Assembly: GCA_026708385.1 (NCBI GenBank)
Contig: JAPOVA010000006.1
Coordinates: 1 to 40,951 of the forward strand
Direction: 5' to 3'
Length of the DNA stretch: 40,951 nucleotides
DNA from: Simkaniaceae bacterium
Lineage (GTDB): Bacteria > Chlamydiota > Chlamydiia > Chlamydiales > Simkaniaceae
In this document: piece by piece, positions 25,690 to 33,141 of the stretch
Numbering within the stretch: the stretch's first letter is position 1
How the letters are laid out: each line of letters starts with the position of its first letter
Notes under the pieces: generated by a model
What the model saw: the letters and a program-made list of their open reading frames with translations, nothing else
Told to the model about the DNA's origin: nothing
The model's database searches: none
Program-made: the position numbers and the translations under genes

Positions 25690-26106
25690 ATAGAGAGAGC
25701 CTTTTCGTAAAGTGTGTCTTCGGTATCCTAGGGGAGTCCGACCGGCAAACGGATGGCTTTCTCCCATCCGGAAGGAGATCTCCGCAGTCCTCCCGGGTGT
25801 TCCCCATCGCTCCTTCAAATCGGTGTCCCGGCCATCAAAAATCCGGGGTCCGGGGGAGGGTATGTCCGCTACCGAGTGGCGACCGGCCCGTGTGGGTTTT
25901 TGCGTTTTTGTCGTCATCGGGTGTTTTTCGCTGAAAGAACAACCGCATCGGCAGAGAGACTTGAGGAGGCGGACGATCGCGGTGGAAGATCCTCTGCAGG
26001 AGTCGGGACGCAAGGAGGGCTCCGACCACCGCTTCGGAGAGTCGGCACCCTGCATGATTACGAATTTTTTTTCTTTGATTTGCCTTTAATAAATACATCT
26101 TTCCGG
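25690..26106. other. Intergenic region between mtaB and an Inc-like gene
   Basis: Several overlapping frames are open here on both strands, but none has a Shine-Dalgarno with a natural-looking product. The right end (26058-26105) is AT-rich, just upstream of a promoter for the plus-strand gene. I see no RNA gene. Confidence 0.35.
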
Positions 26107-26135
26107 TTGTCCCGAAAAGCCGTCTCCGGTACACT
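26107..26135 (+). promoter_or_regulatory. sigma70-type promoter of the 362-aa Inc-like gene
   Basis: TTGTCC, 17 bases and TACACT lie 34 bases upstream of the ATG at 26170, which itself follows AAAGGA. Confidence 0.4.
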
Positions 26136-26169
26136 GCCCCCGTATAGATAGCAGTGAGAGAAAGGAACT

Positions 26170-27258
26170 ATGTCTGTGTATGCTCGATTTGATGGTGCGT
26201 CGGCGGCACGATTGCCCCGCGAGACGGAGTCCGCGCGTTGTCCCTCGGATGAAGGGGGTGCCGGTGTTGCCCTCAAAACCGCAGGTGTCGTCCGCGATGT
26301 TTTCGACAAAACGGACTCGGATCGTGCCGAGGCAAGGGCTTCTATGAGGTTGCGGAGGAGGGGCAACGTTGCTCTTGCCGTTCTGACAACCAATTGCCTC
26401 GTGTGGCCTCCCGTCACGGCTGTGACGTCGGCTACGGGATGGGTATACGGAGGAGTAACGGGAGTCTTAGCGGGGGTTTGTGTCCCCGCAGCTTTGGCGA
26501 TAGGAGTGGGTTTCGGGAGTTTTCTCTACGTGCTGTACGAAGTCGGGAGATTTGACAAATCCACTCTCACGGAAGAGGGCGCAGAAGCATCGCACTCTCC
26601 GAAACCCGGTCGGATTCCCCCTCGGTTGCCTTCCGTTCACGGACGTTCGGATGTGATTTCGGTTCAACGAAAAGACGTGGAAGAAGGATTGCCGGAATCC
26701 GGCCCGACTCCCGTAAGACCTTGGGTGCTGTGGTCCGTTCCCGGGGGATTGGATGTGGTTTTGTTCGGACAAAAAGGTAGGGAGGAAGGGGCGAATCCGG
26801 AATGCGATGCAGTGGTTCTCGGCCGGTTCTCCCTCTCCGGCACCCGAGACACCCGGGATCCGGCTTCCGCAGGATATTCGGTGTTGTTACGATCCGTTCC
26901 CGAGGGGTCGGGTTCGGCTTCGGCCGAACGAACCGGTGTGAAAGAAGAATGGAAACCGGAATGTGATGTAGGGATCCTCAACGAATCTCCTTCTCCGGGA
27001 TCCGGTCCGGTCCCCGCAGTGTCTCGGTCGTCTTGTCTACGGTCTCTTACCGGGCGATCTGCTTCGGATCCGGAACCGACTCGTGCATGTGAGCAACCCG
27101 CTGTCGGACTGTCGGAACGTGGCGGGAAGGCCGTTTCCGGATCTTCCTCGTCGGAATCTGCCCCGGCCCGTACGCCGGGGTGGTGTAGGTTGAGTGGTTG
27201 GTGGAGGTCGGTCGGAGATGACCGTCCGGAAAGCGACACGGATGAGCCTGAGGTCTGA
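26170..27258 (+). CDS. Putative Inc-like protein with a repeated C-terminal domain, 362 aa
   Basis: The start ATG follows AAAGGA at good spacing. Residues 1-65 are soluble. Residues about 66-124 form a bi-lobed hydrophobic block (NVALAVLTTNCLVWPPVTAV, then TGVLAGVCVPAALAIGVGFG), the layout of chlamydial Inc proteins. The rest (about 130-362) is low-complexity, Ser/Pro/Glu-rich and built from degenerate units of about 50 residues. The unit landmarks are LPSVHGRSD, LWSVPGGLD, LLRSVPEGS and CLRSLTGRS, two of them followed by PECD. Such a tail would face the host cytosol if the protein sits in an inclusion membrane. A probable terminator follows at 27257-27290. Location and role are inferred from topology only. 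Confidence 0.6.
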   Translation: MSVYARFDGASAARLPRETESARCPSDEGGAGVALKTAGVVRDVFDKTDSDRAEARASMRLRRRGNVALAVLTTNCLVWPPVTAVTSATGWVYGGVTGVLAGVCVPAALAIGVGFGSFLYVLYEVGRFDKSTLTEEGAEASHSPKPGRIPPRLPSVHGRSDVISVQRKDVEEGLPESGPTPVRPWVLWSVPGGLDVVLFGQKGREEGANPECDAVVLGRFSLSGTRDTRDPASAGYSVLLRSVPEGSGSASAERTGVKEEWKPECDVGILNESPSPGSGPVPAVSRSSCLRSLTGRSASDPEPTRACEQPAVGLSERGGKAVSGSSSSESAPARTPGWCRLSGWWRSVGDDRPESDTDEPEV

Positions 27259-27290
27259 GCGGGGCCACCCCCTTCGCTCACCGGTTTTTT
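27257..27290 (+). terminator. Rho-independent terminator after the 362-aa gene
   Basis: GAGCG pairs with CGCTC (27257-27261 with 27275-27279), with further G/C pairing inside. A TTTTTT run at 27285-27290 follows. It begins at the stop codon. Confidence 0.5.
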
Positions 27291-27472
27291 CTTCCTATTC
27301 GAACCCCGAGCCCGGGCCCCCCGGGGTAGGTGTTCGCCGTACGGGCGTGGGGGTTGTATCGTCGTAGTATCGTACTTGTCCTCCGGGGGTGCCTGCTTGC
27401 TTCCGTAGCATCGGCACCGGTGAGAATCATTCGCACGATCTCGGGTCTCTCATCCTTTTTTTCGGTTGCCAT
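27278..27472 (-). pseudogene. Decayed copy of the C-terminal end of the 310-aa ANK gene
   Basis: The minus-strand frame reads RPEIVRMILTGADATEASRH, then a Pro-rich tail. It parallels WEEIVRDLLMYAPSPDEVHR and the disordered tail of the 310-aa ANK protein. The DNA also aligns loosely with about 22400-22510. The fragment lacks the earlier repeats and ends just upstream of a plus-strand ANK promoter. It looks like a remnant of a local duplication. Confidence 0.4.
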
Positions 27473-27494
27473 CGAATCCGTCGTATGTTAGAGT
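27466..27494 (+). promoter_or_regulatory. Promoter element of the first plus-strand ANK gene
   Basis: TTGCCA, 17 bases and TAGAGT. The spacer ATCGAATCCGTCGTATG resembles those at 29395, 34720 and 38188, showing a shared upstream element. Confidence 0.5.
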
Positions 27495-27543
27495 GGAGCC
27501 GTTTTGGTGGTCTTTTTCCTAATATAACGAACGGGGGGGTGTT

Positions 27544-29301
27544 ATGAGCGTGTCATCCGCTACGGAGCTTCTCACGGAGGAGTCGGTCGGTGGGTTTTTG
27601 AAGGGAACATTCGGGAGTGTTCCCTCGCTTCCGTGTGCACGTGGCGACCATCATCGGGATGCCGGTGAGCGCCCCGTAGCCGGCAAAACCTCGGCTCTTG
27701 CGCTTCCGGTCGTGACAAGTGGCCTTCACACGGCGAGCTCGCCTCGCGGAATCATCTCGGAGAGTGAGTGGTCGGGTTCCGAGTCCCCCGGAGCGGTCGG
27801 CGGTGCCTCACTCCTCCCGGGTGCCGTCTCGTCCCTCCGGGATGTCTCGTCCCTCCTGCATGGGGAGGACGATGAATACAAAATCCGCTCCGCGATGTTC
27901 ACACACCGCGGAGTCGCTCAAGTCCGTTCGCAGGTCGAAGGAAGTCGGATTTCCCGGAGATCGAGTGTCATTGCGAACCTTGCGTCGAAAGATCCTCACC
28001 CCGGTACCGGGGACCGGGAACGGTTCGGTTTCCTACGCCGGTATGTGCAATGCGCTCGGGTCAATCTCGGTGCCGAGAAGGTTGGAGGTCGCACTCCTCC
28101 GCACTACGTGGTGATTGCAGGTATGACCGATGTATTGGAACGACTCGCTCTGAGGGAGGATGTCGACCTCAATGCCCGAGACGATGAAGGATACACCCCC
28201 CTACACTATGCCGTGGATCAGAATCTAGCCGGTATAGTAACGTTACTCATTGCGCAACAAAAAGTTAAACTCGACATCAAGAATAGCAAAGGGTTCACTC
28301 CTCTACAGCTTGCAGTATTGCGGGGGCAAACCGGTATGGTCAAGCCATTCATCAATGGAGAAGAAGATGTTCACTTCGACGCCACGGATCATGAAGGGTG
28401 TACCCTCCTACACCTTGCAGTCCTGTCAGGTCAAATCGAGATGGTGGCGTTGCTCATCAAACACAAAAGACCACACCCCGATCTTAGGAACCATAACGGG
28501 GACACTCCTCTGCATCTTGCGGTACTGTCGCACCAACCCGATATGGTGGTATTGCTCGCCGGGAGAGAAGAGGTGGACCCCAATGCCCGAGATAGAATGG
28601 GGTATACTCCCCTGCACCGTGCAGTGCTATCCGGTCCAGTCCACACGGTGTTCGCCCTCGTCGTCATGCAGCAAAAAACCAACCCCGATCTCGGAGATGC
28701 CCGTGGGCTGGCTCCTCTGCACTATGCGGTGGCACAACATTCGACCGACATAGCGAAAGTTCTCATCCGCAGCGGTAGGTCCGACCCGAATGTTCCGACA
28801 CGTAAAGACCGGCTCACCCCCCTACATATCGCGGCGACGAAAGGTCCGATCAGTACGGTGCAACTACTCGTTTCCCGACAAGGGATCGCCCTGAATGCCG
28901 AAAGTCTTAGCGGGGCGACCGCTTTACATTTTGCAGCAACATCGGGTCGAACCGGTATAGTGCGATTGCTCGTGTCCCGACAGGGGATTCGACTTGATGT
29001 CACCGATAACGACGGGCTCACCCCTTTGCACTGCGCAGCGCAGGAAGGTCATGTCGACGTGGCACGGGTACTTATCGAGGCAAACGTCGATCTCAACGCC
29101 AAGGATGGTGCGGGGTATACCCCTTTACATCACGCGGCGGCAAAAGGACACATCGAGATGGTGAGATACCTCGTCGAGCAGGCGGGAATCGAGCTCAATC
29201 CCCGGGGTGAAGGTGTGCCCACTCCCGTGGTATGTGCCCACTTGGCAGAACATTACGATATAGCAATGTTCCTCGTGGATCGCGGAGGAACGCTCTCCTG
29301 A
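27544..29301 (+). CDS. Ankyrin-repeat protein, 585 aa (plus-strand family, copy A)
   Basis: The N-terminus MSVSSATELLTEESVGGF is shared with the three following ANK paralogs. A disordered Ser/Pro/Gly segment follows, then a second shared box (LLHGEDDEYKIR, about residue 105). Ankyrin repeats fill about residues 180-580, roughly twelve units of 33-35 residues of one type (D.EGYTPLHYAVDQ.LAGIVTL, DNDGLTPLHCAAQEGHVDVA). The ATG follows a G7 tract (27533-27539) at 4 bases; this run probably acts as the Shine-Dalgarno through G-U pairing. There is no signal peptide or membrane segment. Close to consensus ankyrin sequence suggests a folded binding protein, likely an effector by analogy. Confidence 0.85.
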   Translation: MSVSSATELLTEESVGGFLKGTFGSVPSLPCARGDHHRDAGERPVAGKTSALALPVVTSGLHTASSPRGIISESEWSGSESPGAVGGASLLPGAVSSLRDVSSLLHGEDDEYKIRSAMFTHRGVAQVRSQVEGSRISRRSSVIANLASKDPHPGTGDRERFGFLRRYVQCARVNLGAEKVGGRTPPHYVVIAGMTDVLERLALREDVDLNARDDEGYTPLHYAVDQNLAGIVTLLIAQQKVKLDIKNSKGFTPLQLAVLRGQTGMVKPFINGEEDVHFDATDHEGCTLLHLAVLSGQIEMVALLIKHKRPHPDLRNHNGDTPLHLAVLSHQPDMVVLLAGREEVDPNARDRMGYTPLHRAVLSGPVHTVFALVVMQQKTNPDLGDARGLAPLHYAVAQHSTDIAKVLIRSGRSDPNVPTRKDRLTPLHIAATKGPISTVQLLVSRQGIALNAESLSGATALHFAATSGRTGIVRLLVSRQGIRLDVTDNDGLTPLHCAAQEGHVDVARVLIEANVDLNAKDGAGYTPLHHAAAKGHIEMVRYLVEQAGIELNPRGEGVPTPVVCAHLAEHYDIAMFLVDRGGTLS

Positions 29302-29315
29302 TTGATCCGGTACCG

Positions 29316-29334
29316 TGCGAGGCAAGACCTCGCA
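29316..29334 (+). terminator. Hairpin after ANK copy A, candidate terminator
   Basis: TGCGAGG and CCTCGCA form a perfect 7-bp stem with loop CAAGA, 15 bases beyond the stop. The T5 run comes only nine bases after the stem, so termination would be weak. Confidence 0.35.
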
Positions 29335-29394
29335 AACGAGATGTTTTTGACCATGTCTCGGAGGGATGGGTTCCGGGATTCCGCACGATTTCGA

Positions 29395-29423
29395 TTGCCA
29401 TCAAATCCGTTATGTGCCAGAAT
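29395..29423 (+). promoter_or_regulatory. Promoter element of ANK copy B
   Basis: TTGCCA, 17 bases and CAGAAT, preceded by CCGCACGATTTCGA. The element is shared with 31525, 34720 and 38188, where the upstream part reads CCGTACG or CCGTGCG. Confidence 0.5.
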
Positions 29424-29462
29424 GGGGGTCTTTGGTGTGTGAAATGAAACGGGGGGGTGTAT

Positions 29463-31151
29463 ATGAGCGTACCGTCTGCTACGAAGCTTCCGACGGAGGA
29501 ACCGGTCAGCGGGTTTTGGGAAGGGACGTTCGGGGTCTTCCCGTGTGCGCACGGCAGTGGCGATCGCGGAGGTCGTGCGACGGTGTACCGTCCGTTCGGC
29601 CCGGGTACCGGCAGGTGCCCCGTAGCCGAGAGAATCTCCGGTCTTGTTGCTCACGGTCCCGACGATTCGCCGTCACGCGCGGTGGGTCCGCTTCCCGGAA
29701 TAACCCGGGAGGGTACGCAGCCGGACCCTAACCCCTCCGGAGAAACCGGTGCCGTCTCGTCTCTCCTCAATGCGGAAGATGCCGGATACAAAGTCCGTTT
29801 CGCGATCCTCATGCATTGCAAAATCCCCGAAATGAAAGCTGAGGCCCGGGAAGATGCCGGAGCAAATCAAGACCTCATGGAGCTCACAGGAGTGCTAAAC
29901 GTTGCGTCGGAAGGGCCTCACGAGCTGTTTTTTCTACACCGAACTCCGAGACAAAAGTGGGTAGGCCCCGGAGCCGAACAGATTACGGGTCGCACCCCCC
30001 TGCACTGCGTGGTCATTGCAGGTATGACCGATATGGTAAAACCACTCATCCTGAAGAGAAGGGCCGACCTCAATGCCAAAGATGATAAGGGATACACCCC
30101 TTTACACTATGCGGCGGATCAAGATGGAACCGGTATGGTGGCGCTACTTGTTAAGGAGCAAGGGATCAAGCTCAATCTCAAGAATCATGAAAAACAGACC
30201 CCTTTACACCTTGCAGTTCGGTCGGGTCGGATCGATATTGTCGTGTTGCTCATCGGGCAGGAACGCATCAAACTCAATCGCAGGGATCATGAAGGGCGCG
30301 CTCCCCTCCACCTTGCGGTACTGTCGGGTCGAATCGATGTGGTCATGGTGCTCATCGGACAGGAACGCATCAAACTCAATCAGAGAGATCATGAAGGGAA
30401 CACGGCCCTCCACCTTGCGGTACTGTCGAATCAAATCGGTATGGTGGCGTTACTCAGCGCATGTAAAGGAGTCGAACTCAATCTCGGAGATAATGAGGGA
30501 AGCACCCCTTTGCATTTTGCGATAGCAACGGAAAGCCGAATCGATATAGCGAAGGCGCTCATTGCCAATCCCGAAGTGAACCCGTGTGTTCGGGAACACA
30601 AAACAAAGTTTACCCCTTTACATCTCGCAGCAGCGGGCGGTCCGATCGATGTGGTGAGATGGCTCGTGGCTCGGAAGGAGGTCGATCCCAATCTCAAAAG
30701 TCCCCATGAGGTGACCCCCCTGCATCTCGCGGCAGCGGGGGGTCGAACCGATGTGGTGCAATTGTTAATTAAACAGGGGGCTGAGATTAACTCCGAAGAT
30801 GGGGATAGGTGTACCCCTTTACATACTGCAGCGGACCACGGTCGCGTCGATGTGGTACGATGGCTCATTAATCAGCCGGGCGTTGACCCCAATGCCGAGG
30901 CCGTATGTGGACATACCCCTCTACACCTTGCGGCGCGGAGAGGACACATGGATGTGGTAAGGGTACTCGTCGATCGGGGAGTCGAGCTCAACCCCGTATG
31001 TGACGGTATGAAGACTCCCGTGGATTGTGCACGTATGGGAGGACACCCCGATGTGGCGGATTTCCTCGTCGGTCAAGGGGGAACGGACGCACTCTCTGAT
31101 GTGATGCGGCTTCTGCAAGTACGAATGGGACGGTTTGCCAATAGGAGGTAG
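29463..31151 (+). CDS. Ankyrin-repeat protein, 562 aa (copy B)
   Basis: The ATG at 29463 aligns with the start of copy A and follows a G7 tract (29451-29457) by 5 bases; a GTG two codons upstream is less likely. The shared N-terminal box (MSVPSATKLPTEEPVSGF) is followed by a variable Pro/Gly/Arg segment. The second box (LLNAEDAGYKVRFAILMHCK) lies near residue 102. About twelve ankyrin units follow from about residue 172, for example RINGR-type caps and DHEGRAPLHLAVLSGRIDVV. Three consecutive units (DNA about 30220-30430) are nearly identical, indicating recent internal duplication. The last unit (DGMKTPVDCARMGGHPDVAD) is the shared C-terminal cap. Binding partner unknown. Confidence 0.85.
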   Translation: MSVPSATKLPTEEPVSGFWEGTFGVFPCAHGSGDRGGRATVYRPFGPGTGRCPVAERISGLVAHGPDDSPSRAVGPLPGITREGTQPDPNPSGETGAVSSLLNAEDAGYKVRFAILMHCKIPEMKAEAREDAGANQDLMELTGVLNVASEGPHELFFLHRTPRQKWVGPGAEQITGRTPLHCVVIAGMTDMVKPLILKRRADLNAKDDKGYTPLHYAADQDGTGMVALLVKEQGIKLNLKNHEKQTPLHLAVRSGRIDIVVLLIGQERIKLNRRDHEGRAPLHLAVLSGRIDVVMVLIGQERIKLNQRDHEGNTALHLAVLSNQIGMVALLSACKGVELNLGDNEGSTPLHFAIATESRIDIAKALIANPEVNPCVREHKTKFTPLHLAAAGGPIDVVRWLVARKEVDPNLKSPHEVTPLHLAAAGGRTDVVQLLIKQGAEINSEDGDRCTPLHTAADHGRVDVVRWLINQPGVDPNAEAVCGHTPLHLAARRGHMDVVRVLVDRGVELNPVCDGMKTPVDCARMGGHPDVADFLVGQGGTDALSDVMRLLQVRMGRFANRR

Positions 31152-31239
31152 ACATGGCCAAGGTACGAAGATGTCTGCTCAAGGACGAGCTCGAAGAATC
31201 TACTTCTCGGGTGACACATATTACCTTTCCACAAAAACC

Positions 31240-31425
31240 ATTGAGGTCATCCGGCCACACCCGGAGTCACACGGATCGTATCGGCCACTCGGTTGACCGT
31301 ACGACCCGTCACGACAAGATAGCCCCCCTTCCCCGACGCAACGGATCGCATGAAGGCTTCTTTGTCGGACGATGTGGTCACCGTACGGATGTTGACGATT
31401 ATGGAGGTCAATCTTTTTTGTCCCC
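31240..31425 (-). pseudogene. Degenerate fragment of mtaB (5' third)
   Basis: The plus-strand sequence aligns with the mtaB region at about 25345-25505, for example GGATCGTATC, CGGTTGACC, CCCGTCACGAC, CGGATCGCAT and TCGGACGATG.GGTCACCGTAC in the same order. It is in the same orientation as mtaB itself but lacks both the start and the catalytic part, and several small indels disrupt the frame. It sits between ANK copies B and C, 6 kb from its source. It is non-functional. Confidence 0.6.
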
Positions 31426-31524
31426 CCCTTCCCTACGGAGGGGGCCGAATGCGCTCCTTCCCTTCGTATTTTCCGGGGGGTCGGACTTTGCCCGTCCGGT
31501 TACCGGACATCCGTACGGTTTCGG

Positions 31525-31553
31525 TTGCCGGCAAATCCGTTATGTGCCGGAAG
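31525..31553 (+). promoter_or_regulatory. Promoter element of ANK copy C
   Basis: TTGCCG, 17 bases and a weak CGGAAG. The surrounding bases (CCGTACGGTTTCGG before, AAATCCGTTATGTGCC within) match the element of copy B closely. Confidence 0.4.
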
Positions 31554-31584
31554 GGACGGCACGGGTGAAAACAAGGGGGGTGTT

Positions 31585-33141
31585 GTGAGCGTACCGTCTA
31601 CTGCGAAGCTTCTCCTCACGGAGGAACCGATCGGCGGGTTTTCGAGAGGGAGGTTCGGAGCCCTCCCCCGCTCCCGTGCGCGCGTCGCGGTAACCCCTCC
31701 GGAGAAATCGATGGTGTCTCATCTCTCCGAGATGTTTCGCCCCCTCCTCGATGCGGAGGATGACGAGTACAAGATCCGCTTTGCGACCCTCATGCATTGC
31801 AAGATCTCTGAGATGAGAGTTGAGGCTACCCGATCGGGTACGGGAACACATCAAACCCCCACGGAAGAGATAGCTGTCTTGACACGCGTTACGCCGGAAG
31901 GGCCCGGTCAACTATCTCTCGTGCGCCAAACCGTGAAACAAGAGTGGCCCCGACCCGGCACCGAACGGATTACGGGTCGCACCCCTCTGCACTGCTTGGT
32001 GATTGCAGGTATGACCGATGTGGTGAAACGGCTCGTCCTGAGCGGAAGGGCCGACCTCAATGCCCAAGATGATGAGGGATACACCCCCTTGCATTATGCG
32101 GCGGATCGAGAGGAAACCGATATGGTCGCGCTACTCGTTAAGGAGAAAGAAATCAAACTCAACCTCAAGGACCATGAAGGGCTCACCCCTCTATATCTTG
32201 CAACACTGTTGGGTCGAATCGGTGCGGTGATGTTGCTCATCGGACGGAAAGAGAGCAAATTCGATCTCAGGGATCATGAGGGGCGGACCCTGTTCCACCT
32301 CGCGGTGTTGTCGGGTCGGATCGATATGGTGGCGTCACTCGTTGAGAAGGAAGGAGTCGAACTCAATCTCAAAGATCATAGAGGAAACACCCCCTTTCAT
32401 CTTGCGGTACTGTTGAATCAAGCCGGTACGGTGACATTGCTCAGTATGCATCAAAAAGTCGAACTCAACGCCAAAAACAATGAGGGGCGTACCCCTTTGC
32501 ATTACGCGGTGATGCCGCGGATACACACCCATATAGCGAAGACACTCATTTTCCATACGGGGGTTAACCCGTGTGCTTGGGAGAATAAGGAAAGGTTTAC
32601 CCCTTTACATTTGGCGGCAACGGGTGGTCGGATCGACGTGGTGAGATGGCTCATCGACCGAAAAGAGGTCGACCCCAATGTCGGGAATCGTAATGGGGCG
32701 AACCCTTTACACCTCGCGGCGGCGGGGGGTAGGGCCGATGTAGTGGAATTCTTGATTACCCAAAAACGGGTTGAGGTTGATGCCGGAGATGCATACGGTA
32801 ACACCGCCCTGCATGTTGCGACGGCATGCAATCATATCGGTGTGATGAAGATGCTCATCGATCGGGGGGGCGCTAACCCGGATGCCGAGGATGTTATGGG
32901 GCGTACCGCTTTGCACTTTGCGGCAATGAGAGGATACATGGATGCGGTGAAGGTTCTCATCGATCGGCACGTCCGACTCAATCCCAAGTGTGACGGCATG
33001 TTGACTCCCCGGGCCTGTGCACACATGAAAGGGCACTCCGATGTAGCGACGTTCCTCTCCGCCCGAGGAGGAGAGGTCGATGAATCCGTTGATGTGGGGC
33101 GACTACTGCGAATGCGCATGGGGCAGTCCGGTTGGTTTTAA
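31585..33141 (+). CDS. Ankyrin-repeat protein, 518 aa (copy C)
   Basis: The frame is open from 31525, but the GTG at 31585 aligns with the ATG of copies A and B and follows a G6 tract by 4 bases. It carries the shared box VSVPSTAKLLLTEEPIGGF. The second box (LLDAEDDEYKIRFATLMHCK) follows near residue 53, with a shorter linker than in copies A and B. About twelve ankyrin units start near residue 125 (GRTPLHCLVIAGMTDVVKR). The C-terminal cap is DGMLTPRACAHMKGHSDVAT. Its last 39 bases overlap the end of the convergent GH5 gene. Codon use and repeat type match copies A, B and D. Confidence 0.85.
   Translation: MSVPSTAKLLLTEEPIGGFSRGRFGALPRSRARVAVTPPEKSMVSHLSEMFRPLLDAEDDEYKIRFATLMHCKISEMRVEATRSGTGTHQTPTEEIAVLTRVTPEGPGQLSLVRQTVKQEWPRPGTERITGRTPLHCLVIAGMTDVVKRLVLSGRADLNAQDDEGYTPLHYAADREETDMVALLVKEKEIKLNLKDHEGLTPLYLATLLGRIGAVMLLIGRKESKFDLRDHEGRTLFHLAVLSGRIDMVASLVEKEGVELNLKDHRGNTPFHLAVLLNQAGTVTLLSMHQKVELNAKNNEGRTPLHYAVMPRIHTHIAKTLIFHTGVNPCAWENKERFTPLHLAATGGRIDVVRWLIDRKEVDPNVGNRNGANPLHLAAAGGRADVVEFLITQKRVEVDAGDAYGNTALHVATACNHIGVMKMLIDRGGANPDAEDVMGRTALHFAAMRGYMDAVKVLIDRHVRLNPKCDGMLTPRACAHMKGHSDVATFLSARGGEVDESVDVGRLLRMRMGQSGWF

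Noticed and set aside
26664-27281. Minus-strand ORF of 205 codons
   Set aside because: It is antisense to the repeat-rich tail of the 362-aa gene, which has the better start, promoter and terminator.
31154-31588. Plus-strand ORF of 144 codons with AGGAGG before its ATG
   Set aside because: The AGGAGG coincides with the last codons and stop of ANK copy B, and much of the frame is the antisense reading of the mtaB fragment; the same antisense frame exists in mtaB itself.
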